This document shows positions 52,770-61,720 of a DNA stretch of 64,000 nt, in pieces. A program made the position numbers and the translations under genes. The stretch's first letter is position 1. Every line of letters begins with the position of its first letter. The notes below the pieces were generated by a model, which saw only the letters and a program-made list of their open reading frames with translations, had not been told where the DNA came from and ran no database searches. The stretch is from Bacteroidia bacterium (GTDB lineage: Bacteria > Bacteroidota > Bacteroidia > J057 > JADKCL01): NCBI GenBank assembly GCA_020635905.1, contig JACJYV010000002.1:1178001-1242000 (forward strand), given 5' to 3'.

Positions 52770-53525
52770 TTATCCTATGGAAAAATTCTTTTGCGCTGAA
52801 CCTGAATTGGTCGTGCTGAGTTGGTTTGCCGTAATTACAACCTGGTAATTGCCATTCTCAGGCAGGGTGAGCAGGCCCGCAAACTGGCTGTTGATTTCAA
52901 ATTTGAGGGGAATGGGAGGCTGTTGTTTTCCACCCGGACCCGTAATAGTGGCAAACACCGTAAAATCGCCGGGCAGCCAGGGAGAATTATCATTGATTTC
53001 GCAGCCGCACATCATGGTCACCTTGGCTCGAATCCGCGCCTGATTCTGAAATACCACAATCTCGGGTTGCACCCACAAGCCAGGCACCACAACGACCAAC
53101 CCCGGGCCGGAATTTCCATGCACCCCAGGGGTGATCCAATGGGTTTGAGAAACCACCTGATCGCCCTGCTCAGGCGGCAAAGGCACCTGCACCTTTACCT
53201 CCACCAAAGTTGGCCCATTCAGATTGAAGGAGGCAGGAAACATAACTGTCTGGGGCGAAGCTTCCACCCAGTTGATGGTGTAGGTGGTGACTGGGGGTAC
53301 ATCCTGATCATTGACCTCGGGGGTGATGATAGGGTAGGGCGTGACGTTGGCATTCATGTCCTGGGTGCGGGTGCCTGAGTTGCCATCGTTGGTGAAACCA
53401 GAGGCCAGGGTGGTTTTTTTAACCACGTCATTGAGGGTGATGATTGCGCCTCCAAAGCTGTCGGGGCCCAAAAACATGCCTCCTTTGGCCTGGACCCGCA
53501 AAATCATTTGCGTATTATTTTTCAT
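52770..53525 (-). CDS. Signal-less beta-sandwich protein of unknown function
   Basis: Protein of 251 aa; ATG at 53525 (MKNNTQMILRVQAKGG). There is no signal peptide. The first half resembles transthyretin-like domains (GMFLGPDSFGGAIITLNDVV), the middle has SQTHWITPGVHG followed by PGLWVQPEIV, and the end is a second beta domain (PLKFEINSQFAGLLTLPENG). I recall a Bacteroidota family with the same spacing of FLG..GGA, S.T.W..PG and PG..V but no known function. It is single, convergent with the helicase. Confidence 0.6.
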   Translation of the reverse strand: MKNNTQMILRVQAKGGMFLGPDSFGGAIITLNDVVKKTTLASGFTNDGNSGTRTQDMNANVTPYPIITPEVNDQDVPPVTTYTINWVEASPQTVMFPASFNLNGPTLVEVKVQVPLPPEQGDQVVSQTHWITPGVHGNSGPGLVVVVPGLWVQPEIVVFQNQARIRAKVTMMCGCEINDNSPWLPGDFTVFATITGPGGKQQPPIPLKFEINSQFAGLLTLPENGNYQVVITANQLSTTNSGSAQKNFSIG

Positions 53526-53612
53526 GGGTGAAGTTTGAAATTTCAAAGTGAATTTACCTGAATCCGGGAATTTTTACCCAAAATTCTGGCAACAAATTGG
53601 GTGAAAAGCTAA

Positions 53613-53736
53613 AGGAAACCTCTAAAAACAAAGAAGATCAAGGCGGATGCAGGTAAAGAAAGCGCAGTTTACTTCCTGAAATGAGCATTTCTGAGCCAAA
53701 TCCAACGCAGAGATTCGAAGTTTTGAAAGGTTTCCT
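53613..53736. repeat. R1 dispersed element, copy D
   Basis: A 124-bp copy in inverted orientation relative to copies A-C. Ends are AGGAAACCTCTAAAAAC and GTTTTGAAAGGTTTCCT (imperfect). The right end overlaps the TAG stop codon of the leftward gene at 53735, so the element supplies part of the gene's end. Confidence 0.85.
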
Positions 53737-54076
53737 AAAATTTAAGCAGCTTCAGCCGCAGGCTGGCCCGGTTGACCGGCCCATCCTCCACTGTCATGTC
53801 TTCGTCGATTTTGATCCAGACTCCCACGGGGAGCTTTTTTTCCAGCAGGAGTTCCTGCCGGCAAAACCAGGAGTAGCCGGTCGGATTTTCCCGGGCGAAG
53901 CCCGGCAGGACGGAGGGTGCGTTGAAGTGCTTTTCTGGGGAAGAAAAGGTTGGTTTCAGGATCGAAAATCCCTCAGATGCTTTTGGGGTAAAACTTTGGG
54001 TCAGAAAACGGGGACTCTGGGCGGCAAGATTTCCAGCCAGCAAAAGCAAAAATGCGATGGTCCACGTGGTTTTCAT
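53735..54076 (-). CDS. Small secreted protein between two R1 copies
   Basis: Protein of 113 aa with a signal peptide (KTTWTIAFLLLLAGNLAAQ). The remainder (TGYSWFCRQELLLEKKLPVGVWIKID) is short, basic and beta-like, of no recognised family. Its stop codon overlaps R1 copy D, and its start codon is 27 bp from R1 copy E; both copies have the same orientation. It may be a genuine small envelope protein. Confidence 0.6.
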   Translation of the reverse strand: MKTTWTIAFLLLLAGNLAAQSPRFLTQSFTPKASEGFSILKPTFSSPEKHFNAPSVLPGFARENPTGYSWFCRQELLLEKKLPVGVWIKIDEDMTVEDGPVNRASLRLKLLKF

Positions 54077-54102
54077 ACCAGAAATTTAAAAGACTATCCT
54101 AT

Positions 54103-54224
54103 GGGAACCTCAAAAAACAAAGAATATCAAGGCGGACGCGGGTGAAGAAAGCGCAGTTTACTCCCGTAAATGAGCATTTCTGAACCAGGTCCAACGCAGA
54201 AATTCGAAGTTTTTCGAGGTTCCT
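54103..54224. repeat. R1 dispersed element, copy E
   Basis: A 122-bp copy with ends GGGAACCTCAAAAAAC and GTTTTTCGAGGTTCC and the common interior (GTAAATGAGCATTTCTGA, CCAACGCAGAAATTCGAAG). It lies 30 bp downstream of the stop of the leftward lipoprotein gene at 54255. Its reverse complement aligns with copy A along almost the whole length. Confidence 0.85.
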
Positions 54225-54254
54225 CCCATCCTGAACCTTTGGTTCAGATCAGGC

Positions 54255-54722
54255 TCAACCCGCAGCCAGATAACCAATCAGGCGCAATCCCTGTTCCTGT
54301 TCCTCAAAATAGAAAAACAGGGCCATGCCCATTTCATTCCCCTCGTCGTCGTAGCCCGTTTCCTCGTACCCAAATTCCTTGACCCTGATCCCGTTATAAT
54401 CCGAATCCTTCAACAGGTCATAATCCGTACCTCCCATGGCCACCACCACCTCGGGTGAACTCATATCCAGCAGATTCTGTGCATCGATTTCATCCCCACT
54501 GATCAGGGCCTGCAGCCCTTTCACATCCTTTCGCTCATAGGCAGTTTTGAAATCAGACCAGTCATTGATGTACTGACTCAGGTCAGGGGTAACGGGTTGG
54601 GGCATGGAAATTTGCTCTGACTGACCCCTTGTGGATTCAGATTCGTGCTTTGCATTGGAACATCCAAATTGAACCAGGGCAGTTAAAGAGGCAATCAGAA
54701 TAAGTCTGGAAGATATTTTCAT
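54255..54722 (-). CDS. Small lipoprotein of unknown function
   Basis: Lipoprotein of 155 aa; ATG at 54722, lipobox VQFGC. The mature domain (YINDWSDFKTAYERKDV, then KGLQALISGDE, and a C-terminal MALFFYFEEQEQGLRLIGY) reads like a small alpha+beta fold as in NTF2-like or DUF4440-type proteins, but I cannot assign it firmly. It has its own 5' gap and R1 copy E downstream. Confidence 0.65.
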   Translation of the reverse strand: MKISSRLILIASLTALVQFGCSNAKHESESTRGQSEQISMPQPVTPDLSQYINDWSDFKTAYERKDVKGLQALISGDEIDAQNLLDMSSPEVVVAMGGTDYDLLKDSDYNGIRVKEFGYEETGYDDEGNEMGMALFFYFEEQEQGLRLIGYLAAG

Positions 54723-54851
54723 GGGTAAATCAATGGTTTTTATCCAAAAATCGGGTTTATGGATGAATTTTGCTACGAAATTTTTGTCTCCGTTTTTTGA
54801 GTTCCTGGTCAATGGTCAGGATGAATTTTACCGAAAATCAGCGGCTGGCCC

Positions 54852-54891
54852 AAAAGAAAACAGCCCGTGCGACCTTCCACACGGGCTGTTT
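54852..54891 (-). terminator. Terminator of the T9SS PKD/Ig gene (leftward)
   Basis: On the minus strand AACAGCCCGTGTGGAAGGTC and GCACGGGCTGTT form a stem that is followed by TTCTTTTG. It lies 34 bp beyond the stop of the PKD-domain gene. Confidence 0.85.
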
Positions 54892-54924
54892 GAATGGCTG
54901 ATTGATTCACCAACCAGTCAAAAA

Positions 54925-56844
54925 TTACTTACCGATCACCAGCCTTCTCACCATCTGGCGATCCGCAGAACTGATTTTCAGGAAGTAAATTCCTGCAGAA
55001 AGGTGGCTCAGATCAACCTGTTTGTGCAGTTCCCGGGCATGATTTTCATGGGCTTGCCAAAGCAGCTTACCCATGGGATCCAGGATTTGCAAATCCAGAG
55101 AGGCGTGGGCTGGGCTCTGGAAGGAAATGGAAATTTTTCCTGCACTTGGGTTTGGGAAAACAGAAAGGCTTGCGCCTGCCCACCCGTCTTCAATCCCTTC
55201 AACAATTACATCAACCGAATCACAGAAAGTGTTGACACACCCCATATTGGAGGTTCCCGTCAGGCAAACCACATACACTCCTGAAACTGAATAGAAATTG
55301 GTTGGATTTTCCAGGGTGGAGACATTGCCATCTCCAAAATCCCAGGCCCAGGAAATGGCGCCTGTCGAGGTGCTGGTGAAACTCACGGATCCAATGTTGT
55401 CAACGTAAGTAAAGCCAACCGTGGGAAGGGGAGCCACTATGACCTGAACACTATCCACGGAGGTGCAATTATTCGAATCAGTCACGGTAAGAGCATAGAC
55501 CGTGGTGGAAGTGGGGGATACCGTCACAGTAGCTCCTGAGAGGGAGCCTGGGTTCCAGCTGTAGGTAAATGGAGGCGTGCCTGATGTGGCAAAGCCGTTG
55601 AGGGTGGCGTCGTCTGCCTCACAAATGGTTTCATCCGGTCCTGCAGTTGCGATGGGCGAGGGATTTACCACCACATCCAGGGTCGCGCTGCCGTTGCTGC
55701 AACCCGCATTGTCGGTTACCCATACCCCGTACTGGGTGTTTGAGGTCGGACTGACGGAAATACTCTGGGTGGTTTGCCCGCCGGGGCTCCACAGGTAAGT
55801 GTAAGCAGGGGTTCCCCCCGAAACCTGGGCATTGAGGGTGGAGGTTGTACCCGAACAATGGGCCGCCGGCCCGGAAATTTGTACAGTTGGATTGGCATTC
55901 ACATCCAGCAAAATGGCGCTGCTGGTGTCGCTGCCCACAATATTGCTGACGATACAGGTATAGCTGCCTGAGTCGGCCACCACGGCAGAATCCAGCACCA
56001 AAGTACTGCTGGTTGCTCCGCTGATATCCTGGCCGTTCAGTTGCCACTGGTAGGAAAGGCCTGCGCCCGAGGACTGCACCATGAGGGCTGTGCTGTCACC
56101 TTCGCAAACCGTATCGTTGGCCGAGGTGGATGTAATGGAAGGCGCAACCAGGCAAACGAATTCCACACTATCCACCTGGTAATTTTCGCTGCCAGTCTGC
56201 TTGCCCAGCATGAACCGCAGGCCGGTGGAAGGATCGAGGGTCTGGGTATAGGTACTTGAAGTGCCCTGGATAGAACTTCCCTGGAAGGTGGAATCAAGGG
56301 TGGTGACGGCCTGATTAGAGATATTCAACGTCAAATCCACCACGTAGGTATCGTTGATATTGGTGCCGCATGATCCGTTGCAACTGGTGAGGGAGGTATA
56401 GGTCAGGGTAAAGGTTGTGCCCCCCGAAAGGGTGCCGTCAACCTTGAAGTGGTTCATGCCGTCATTGGCCAGGAAGCCGCAAAAGTTGGTGCCATTGCCA
56501 TCCGTGAAGCCCATAATCGGGTCGTTATCACTGGTAATCCGTTTCATGTACAGGCGAATGTTGGTGGAAAGGGTGGCGTTGGAGGCATAGGTCCCGCTGG
56601 GAACAATGGGAATAAACATCAGAATCTGGTCACTGGAAGTGTTGCCCCAAAACTGGCTGGTACCAACCGTGGTGGGCTGAGTGGTGGGAAAGGTGACGCC
56701 AGGATAATTTCCGAGGTCAGCTCCATGGACCACGCATTGGGCGGAGGCACGGGAGGGAATTCCGGGAAGTAAACCCAGGGTGAGCAGGAGGGCTAAAGCA
56801 AGTTTTGTGAGATAATTCTTCTTAATCGTAAAATTTAAATTCAT
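54925..56844 (-). CDS. T9SS-sorted Ig/PKD-domain secreted protein
   Basis: Protein of 639 aa; ATG at 56844 starts a long signal region (KNYLTKLALALLLTLGLLPG ... ASAQ). Residues about 25-240 form an unrecognised beta domain. Ig-like domains (SYQWQLNGQDISGATSSTL near 265-290) and repeated SPxG/TVSPTS strands follow. A PKD-type domain (AWDFGDGNVSTLENPTNFY) precedes the C-terminal T9SS sorting domain (LSVFPNPSAGKISISF ... LSAGIYFLKI). An adhesion or structural role at the cell surface is likely. Confidence 0.88.
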   Translation of the reverse strand: MNLNFTIKKNYLTKLALALLLTLGLLPGIPSRASAQCVVHGADLGNYPGVTFPTTQPTTVGTSQFWGNTSSDQILMFIPIVPSGTYASNATLSTNIRLYMKRITSDNDPIMGFTDGNGTNFCGFLANDGMNHFKVDGTLSGGTTFTLTYTSLTSCNGSCGTNINDTYVVDLTLNISNQAVTTLDSTFQGSSIQGTSSTYTQTLDPSTGLRFMLGKQTGSENYQVDSVEFVCLVAPSITSTSANDTVCEGDSTALMVQSSGAGLSYQWQLNGQDISGATSSTLVLDSAVVADSGSYTCIVSNIVGSDTSSAILLDVNANPTVQISGPAAHCSGTTSTLNAQVSGGTPAYTYLWSPGGQTTQSISVSPTSNTQYGVWVTDNAGCSNGSATLDVVVNPSPIATAGPDETICEADDATLNGFATSGTPPFTYSWNPGSLSGATVTVSPTSTTVYALTVTDSNNCTSVDSVQVIVAPLPTVGFTYVDNIGSVSFTSTSTGAISWAWDFGDGNVSTLENPTNFYSVSGVYVVCLTGTSNMGCVNTFCDSVDVIVEGIEDGWAGASLSVFPNPSAGKISISFQSPAHASLDLQILDPMGKLLWQAHENHARELHKQVDLSHLSAGIYFLKISSADRQMVRRLVIGK

Positions 56845-57181
56845 CGTTAAACTATTTGTTTGATCATTATAAAAGCTGATTACTGAGCCACCCGTTAAAA
56901 AAATAACTGAATTGGTGGCATGGACGACCTCCACAAGACAGTTGACGGGCGGAAATTATTACTTCACCTCAAGGCGGTCAGCCCGGCCCGGGATTTTTCG
57001 TGGTTAAGGGTGATCCAATTCCAAATCTACAATTTTTCGGATATAAAATCCCCTTAATCAGAACCTGGCGCCATGGAAAGCAGCCGTAGAACGTTCCAGT
57101 GATTTCCTCAATTTCTGTCTTAAAATTTTGCCAAAGATGAGGAAGGCTTTTTCACCCGCTCCAATCTTCCTAACTTCAGGT
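56845..57181. other. Divergent intergenic region
   Basis: 337 bp between two diverging secreted-protein genes. AT-rich, with no repeat of the R1 or R2 type and no clear promoter box. It presumably holds promoters for both directions. Confidence 0.4.
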
Positions 57182-58792
57182 ATGAAACATTTCCTATTCA
57201 TCCTCCTGGCTCTGGGATTGATCTTTGGCTTTTTCCAGGCAAATGCTCAGAATCTGGTTCCCGCGATTACCAATGTGCTGGCCACGGCCGACACCGCCAA
57301 TCACCGCATCGACGTGACCTTCGACCTGGCCGATCCCGAATCAGACCCCATGGAGGTCTGGTTGCAGGCCTCCGCTGACAGCGGAAAGTCCTGGATTGTG
57401 CCTGTGGATTCTGTGCAGGGCGACGCAGGCATGAGCATCAGCAGCGGAACAGGAAAAATGATTTCCTGGTATTACGACCCGGCCACGCTGGCCGGCTTTG
57501 GCTTTGGCCTGACCAGCCTTCGGCTGCGGGTGATTGCAGACGACCATCTGCCCATTGACCTGCAAGACATTGTGGACCAGGTGGACAGCCAGCAGGTGGT
57601 CAATGACCTGCTTCAGCTGGAAGGCATTCGCCACCGCACCGGCAATCTGCCTCACCTCGAAGAAACCAAAGACAGTCTGGAAGCCCGTCTGGCGGCCCGC
57701 GACCTGCATCCGTACAGGCAGGGAGGCACTTTTGGCAGTTATCAAACAGAGAATGTGATTGGTTTGGCCTCTGGAACCCGTTTTCCCCGCAAAACCTGGA
57801 TGATTTCGGGTCATTTTGACTCAGTGGCCATTTCACCCGGCGCAGACGACAATGGCTCCGCCGTGGTGACCGTGCTGGAAGCCATTCGCATCATTTCCAA
57901 ATACCAGACCAAGCACTCCGTGCGCTATTTCTTTTTCGACATCGAGGAAGCGGGCCTGATTGGCAGCAAGCAGTACCTGGCCAGCGGCGTGCCGCCCTGG
58001 GAAGAAATGCAGGGCCTGCTCAACATGGACGGAATCGGCTATTACAGCAATCAGCCAGGCTCCCAGAGCCTGCCTACGGGCTTCAACATCCTTTTCCCCA
58101 CCCAAACCAGCCAGATCCAGGCCGATTCATCCCGCGGCAATTTCATCAACAGCATCGTCAACACGGCTTCCTCCCAACTCGATTCTATTTTCGTGGCGCT
58201 GGCCGCCACGTACCAGCCCGCCCTGAAAGTCATCAGCCTGGAAACACCCGGCACGGGCACTGCCACCCAGGACCTGCGCCGCAGCGACCACGCGCCTTTT
58301 TGGGATGAGGGCGTTCCTGCCATTTTCCTCTCCGACGGAGCCAATTTCCGCAATCCCAACTACCACACCAGCCACGACTCGGTCAGTACCCTCGACTTTC
58401 CATTCCTGCTGAAAAACATCCGGGTGATTGTGACCATGCTGGCCGAACGGGCCGGGCTGGAGCACAGTGCCACCACCCAAAGCAATGACGTGCAGATCCA
58501 GTTGCCCCTTTCCCGGGTAGCCCAATTGCAGATGGTTCAGCCAGAGCTGACCATTTTTCCGAACCCGACTTCAGGCCAGGTGCATTTCAGGGTAACTCTG
58601 CCTGAGCCGGGCGAAGCCCGGATCAAAATTCTTGACCACCATGGCCACCTTCTCCACACATTGCCTTCCAGGCAGATGACAGCCGGCGAAAATCTGATTT
58701 CCTGGTCAGGAAATCTTCCCCCAGACCAGTATGTGGTGGCTTTGGAGGTGAACGGAAAGCAGGTTTTTGCCCCCCTGGTGGTGGTACGGTAA
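57182..58792 (+). CDS. T9SS-sorted M28 family peptidase
   Basis: Secreted zinc peptidase of 536 aa; ATG at 57182 starts the signal peptide (KHFLFILLALGLIFGFFQANAQ). After a N-terminal domain of about 110 residues, the M28 domain has all expected ligands: SGHFDSVA, PGADDNGSAV, FDIEEAGLIGS with the catalytic EE pair, and LNMDGIGYYS, plus a final HTSHDS. A T9SS sorting domain (TIFPNPTSGQVHFRV) follows. It probably acts as an extracellular aminopeptidase. Confidence 0.92.
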   Translation: MKHFLFILLALGLIFGFFQANAQNLVPAITNVLATADTANHRIDVTFDLADPESDPMEVWLQASADSGKSWIVPVDSVQGDAGMSISSGTGKMISWYYDPATLAGFGFGLTSLRLRVIADDHLPIDLQDIVDQVDSQQVVNDLLQLEGIRHRTGNLPHLEETKDSLEARLAARDLHPYRQGGTFGSYQTENVIGLASGTRFPRKTWMISGHFDSVAISPGADDNGSAVVTVLEAIRIISKYQTKHSVRYFFFDIEEAGLIGSKQYLASGVPPWEEMQGLLNMDGIGYYSNQPGSQSLPTGFNILFPTQTSQIQADSSRGNFINSIVNTASSQLDSIFVALAATYQPALKVISLETPGTGTATQDLRRSDHAPFWDEGVPAIFLSDGANFRNPNYHTSHDSVSTLDFPFLLKNIRVIVTMLAERAGLEHSATTQSNDVQIQLPLSRVAQLQMVQPELTIFPNPTSGQVHFRVTLPEPGEARIKILDHHGHLLHTLPSRQMTAGENLISWSGNLPPDQYVVALEVNGKQVFAPLVVVR

Positions 58793-58872
58793 AGCTAAAA
58801 TCTACCTTGAATTAACTTCCGTTTCACAACCCGGGTTGGTTACAATTTCAATCTGGTTGTATTTATTTTTCT

Positions 58873-58880
58873 TATTTTTG
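58873..58880 (+). promoter_or_regulatory. Candidate Bacteroidota -7 promoter box
   Basis: TATTTTTG, 58 bp before the ATG of the T9SS cargo gene at 58939, with an AT-rich upstream region and a TTG at about 58857-58859. It fits TAnnTTTG. Confidence 0.45.
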
Positions 58881-58938
58881 AATAAAGGAATGGTGCCAGG
58901 CAGCCATTTTCCTTTTCCCAATCAACCATACTCCGGGA

Positions 58939-60057
58939 ATGAAACAACTCAAAAGCTTCATCTTACTTGCTCTTTTCGCGCTTCACACCTTCGGTTTGCA
59001 GGCTCAAAATCTACTTCCCAGTCCCTTTGCCTATCCCTCCTGCGGTTTTGCCGCTCCCCCCACGGGATACGTGACCTGCGTAGGCTCACCCGATTGCGCC
59101 GCCAGCCGCTGCACCGTCCCCGCAGGATGTTCAGGTCAGGCTGTCATGTGCTTCGGGGAATCATTTTCCTATGTATTGCCCACCCCTTTGTCCATCGGGC
59201 AGGCCTACGACATCTCCATGAGTGTCTCCACCGGCCACCTGGGAGCAGCCAGCATCATCACTGGAAACCACACCTTTCAGATTGTGGGCACGAGCTTTGT
59301 GCCGCCTACCTGCGGGTCCAGTTCCTACGGTTCAATTTGCAGCGTGGCGGGCGGACAGGTCCTGCTGACCGGCACGGTCAATACGATTGGCTGGGTATTC
59401 TTCCAGAATACCTTCACCGCCACCTCGGCCATATCCCGCATCACCATCACCAATTGTGACGGCACCGGCAACGGCGGCAATATCTTTTGTTCACCCGTAC
59501 TGACCAGCAGCATCCTGGGGCCGGTGGAAATTGAGCATTTTGGAGGCGATTTCCGGGATTGTCAGGTCGATCTGGAATGGACCACCTCCTCCACCAGCCC
59601 TGAAATCAGCCGTTTTGACGTCTTTCGCACAGGAGAAAAAGAAAATCGCACCCTGATTGGCACCGTGGAGGCTCATTCCGTATCCGGCGCCCATACCTTT
59701 CGTTTTACCGACCCCAACCCTGGTCAGTCCGGGTTTTACCAACTGGAATCAGTGGGCCTTTCCGGCCAGAAAAGCCAGTCTCAGGTAGTCGAAATCCGGG
59801 AAAATTGCTCCTCCCGGGGTTTGGAAATCCAGTCGAATCCGGTTTCGGGGAATACGGCCCGGATATTTTACAATCCTTCCACTTCAGGCGGGATGCTTCG
59901 CATCCTCGACATGACCGGCCGCCAGGTGTATGAAACCACCCTGGAAGGAAATGAGGGATCAGGCTCCCTCCAGGTGGATTTGACCGGCTGGAAGCCGGGT
60001 ATTTATTTCATCTCCACCTCCGGTGGAGAATTGAAAAAAATGTACCTGATGAAATAA
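58939..60057 (+). CDS. T9SS-sorted secreted protein
   Basis: Protein of 372 aa with a signal peptide (KQLKSFILLALFALHTFGLQAQ). A Cys-rich N-terminal region (PSCGFAAPPTGYVTCVG, ASRCTVPAGCSG) is probably disulfide-stabilised and has a jelly-roll-like continuation. A second beta domain (WTTSSTSPEISRFDVFRTG) leads to the T9SS sorting domain (LEIQSNPVSGNTARIFYNP ... GIYFIS). Function unknown; no enzyme signature. It converges on the alcohol dehydrogenase gene with 7 bp between stops. Confidence 0.82.
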   Translation: MKQLKSFILLALFALHTFGLQAQNLLPSPFAYPSCGFAAPPTGYVTCVGSPDCAASRCTVPAGCSGQAVMCFGESFSYVLPTPLSIGQAYDISMSVSTGHLGAASIITGNHTFQIVGTSFVPPTCGSSSYGSICSVAGGQVLLTGTVNTIGWVFFQNTFTATSAISRITITNCDGTGNGGNIFCSPVLTSSILGPVEIEHFGGDFRDCQVDLEWTTSSTSPEISRFDVFRTGEKENRTLIGTVEAHSVSGAHTFRFTDPNPGQSGFYQLESVGLSGQKSQSQVVEIRENCSSRGLEIQSNPVSGNTARIFYNPSTSGGMLRILDMTGRQVYETTLEGNEGSGSLQVDLTGWKPGIYFISTSGGELKKMYLMK

Positions 60058-60064
60058 AATCCCC

Positions 60065-61126
60065 TTAATTACCCCGCAAAGAGGCCATGTCGACCACAAA
60101 GCGGTAGCGCACATCGCTTTTCAGCATGCGCTCGTAGGCCTGGTTGATGTCCTGCATGCGGATGAGCTCAATTTCTGAAACAATGTTGTGCTCCCCGCAA
60201 AAATCCAGCATTTCCTGGGTCTCAGCAATGCCCCCAATCAGGGAGCCAGACACAGATTTCCGTCCCAGCACCAGGGGCACGGTGTTGAGCATGGGCTCCA
60301 GGCCACCCAAAAATCCCACCAGCACCAGGGTCCCGCTGACTTTCAGGGTGCTGATGTAGGGATTGAGGTCATGCACGTAGGGCACCGTGTCGATGATCAG
60401 GTCAAATTTTCCTCTCACGGCTTTCATTTGCTCTGCATCCGTGGAAATCACCACCTCGCTGGCACCCAGTTCCAGCGCATCCTGCGTTTTGCCCACCGAC
60501 CTTGAAAACAAGGTCACTTCAGCTCCCAGGCCTTTGGCCAGCTTGATGGCCATGTGGCCCAGTCCGCCCAGGCCGGTCACGGCCACTTTACTGCCTTTGC
60601 CCACTTTCCAGTGGCGCAGGGGCGACCAGACCGTGATGCCCGCACACAGCAGCGGCGCCGCAGCAGCCAGATCCAGATTGGCGGGAACCTTGAGCACGAA
60701 GTGCTCGTCCACCACGATCTTTTCAGAATATCCCCCAAAAGTGTGGCCCCCCAGGTGCTTGTCCCGCCCGTTATAGGTACCCACCATGCCCGTGGTACAG
60801 TACTGCTCCAGATCCTGGCGACAGTTTTCACAGGTCCGGCAGGAACCCACCAGACAGCCCACCGCGGCAAAATCGCCCACTTTCAATTTGGAAACTTCCG
60901 TTCCCACCCGTGTCACGCGGCCCACGATCTCGTGGCCGGGCACCGCCGGGTAGATGGTTCCGCCCCAGTCGTTGCGGGCCGTATGCAGGTCGCTGTGACA
61001 CACCCCGCAGTACAAAATTTCGATTTCGATATCCTTATCCGTCACCGTGCGACGGTTGATGTTCATGGTCACCAGATCAGCCGTAGCGGCCGGGGTACCA
61101 TAAGCTTTGACGTTTTGCATTTCCAT
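60065..61126 (-). CDS. Zinc-dependent NAD(P) alcohol dehydrogenase (CAD/YahK-like)
   Basis: Cytosolic dehydrogenase of 353 aa. Catalytic zinc ligands are CGVCHSD (Cys43) and GHE (His65) with the later Cys in LLCAGITVW. The structural zinc is held by CRTCENC...C (Cys96, 99, 102, 110). The Rossmann motif is GLGGLGHMAIKLA. This is the cinnamyl-alcohol-dehydrogenase branch, reducing diverse aldehydes, usually NADPH-linked. I chose the ATG at 61126; the frame extends to a TTG upstream without support. Repeats fill the 5' region. Confidence 0.93.
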   Translation of the reverse strand: MEMQNVKAYGTPAATADLVTMNINRRTVTDKDIEIEILYCGVCHSDLHTARNDWGGTIYPAVPGHEIVGRVTRVGTEVSKLKVGDFAAVGCLVGSCRTCENCRQDLEQYCTTGMVGTYNGRDKHLGGHTFGGYSEKIVVDEHFVLKVPANLDLAAAAPLLCAGITVWSPLRHWKVGKGSKVAVTGLGGLGHMAIKLAKGLGAEVTLFSRSVGKTQDALELGASEVVISTDAEQMKAVRGKFDLIIDTVPYVHDLNPYISTLKVSGTLVLVGFLGGLEPMLNTVPLVLGRKSVSGSLIGGIAETQEMLDFCGEHNIVSEIELIRMQDINQAYERMLKSDVRYRFVVDMASLRGN

Positions 61127-61196
61127 GAAGAATTGATTTACAGATTGAGGCTGCAAATTAAAGGAATTTTTCAAGCTGCAAGGTATGAGCTTCGAG

Positions 61197-61640
61197 CTTC
61201 AGGCTGCGAGCTGCGAGCACTTCCATTTGGCCAGCCAAATAGTATTACCCGCAAGAAGCGTAAGCTTCCCATTCAAACAAAAACCTCTGTGTCCTCCTCC
61301 AAAGGAGTGCCCTTGGCACGTGGTTAAAACCCAACATAAAAGCGGAAGCTTTCCCATTCCCCCAACAACCTCCTGACCACTCCAAATGACTCTGTGCCTC
61401 TGTGTTTTTTATAGCTCCCAAAAACGGAAGCTTCCCCATTCAAGCAAAAATCTCTGTGTCCTCCTAAGTTTCGTGCCCACAACAACGGACCCCTAAAAAC
61501 TCTGTGTCCTCGGTGGTTAAAACCCAACATAAAAGCGGAAGCTTTCCCATTCCCCCAACAACCTCCTGACCACTCCAAATGACTCTGTGCCTCTGTGTTT
61601 TTTAAATCCCTCAAAAGCGGAAGCTTTCCCATTTTCCTCC
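61197..61640. repeat. Dispersed CTCTGTGTCCTC-type repeat block with 193-bp direct duplication
   Basis: Non-coding block in the 594-bp gap between the alcohol dehydrogenase and the thioredoxin-like gene. A stretch of about 90 bp starting GGTTAAAACCCAACATAAAA is duplicated at 61322 and 61515, 193 bp apart, almost identical. Other units carry CGGAAGCTT(T/C)CCCATTC and CTCTGTG(T/C)CTC, so the block is built from several short repeats. The apparent reading frames here are products of the repeats. Confidence 0.85.
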
Positions 61641-61720
61641 CCAAATCCCACCAATGGTTTTGATCCTCCCACTCACTTGCCTAAATTTGAAGTCTTTTTA
61701 TCAGCTCAAAATTCAGTTGC

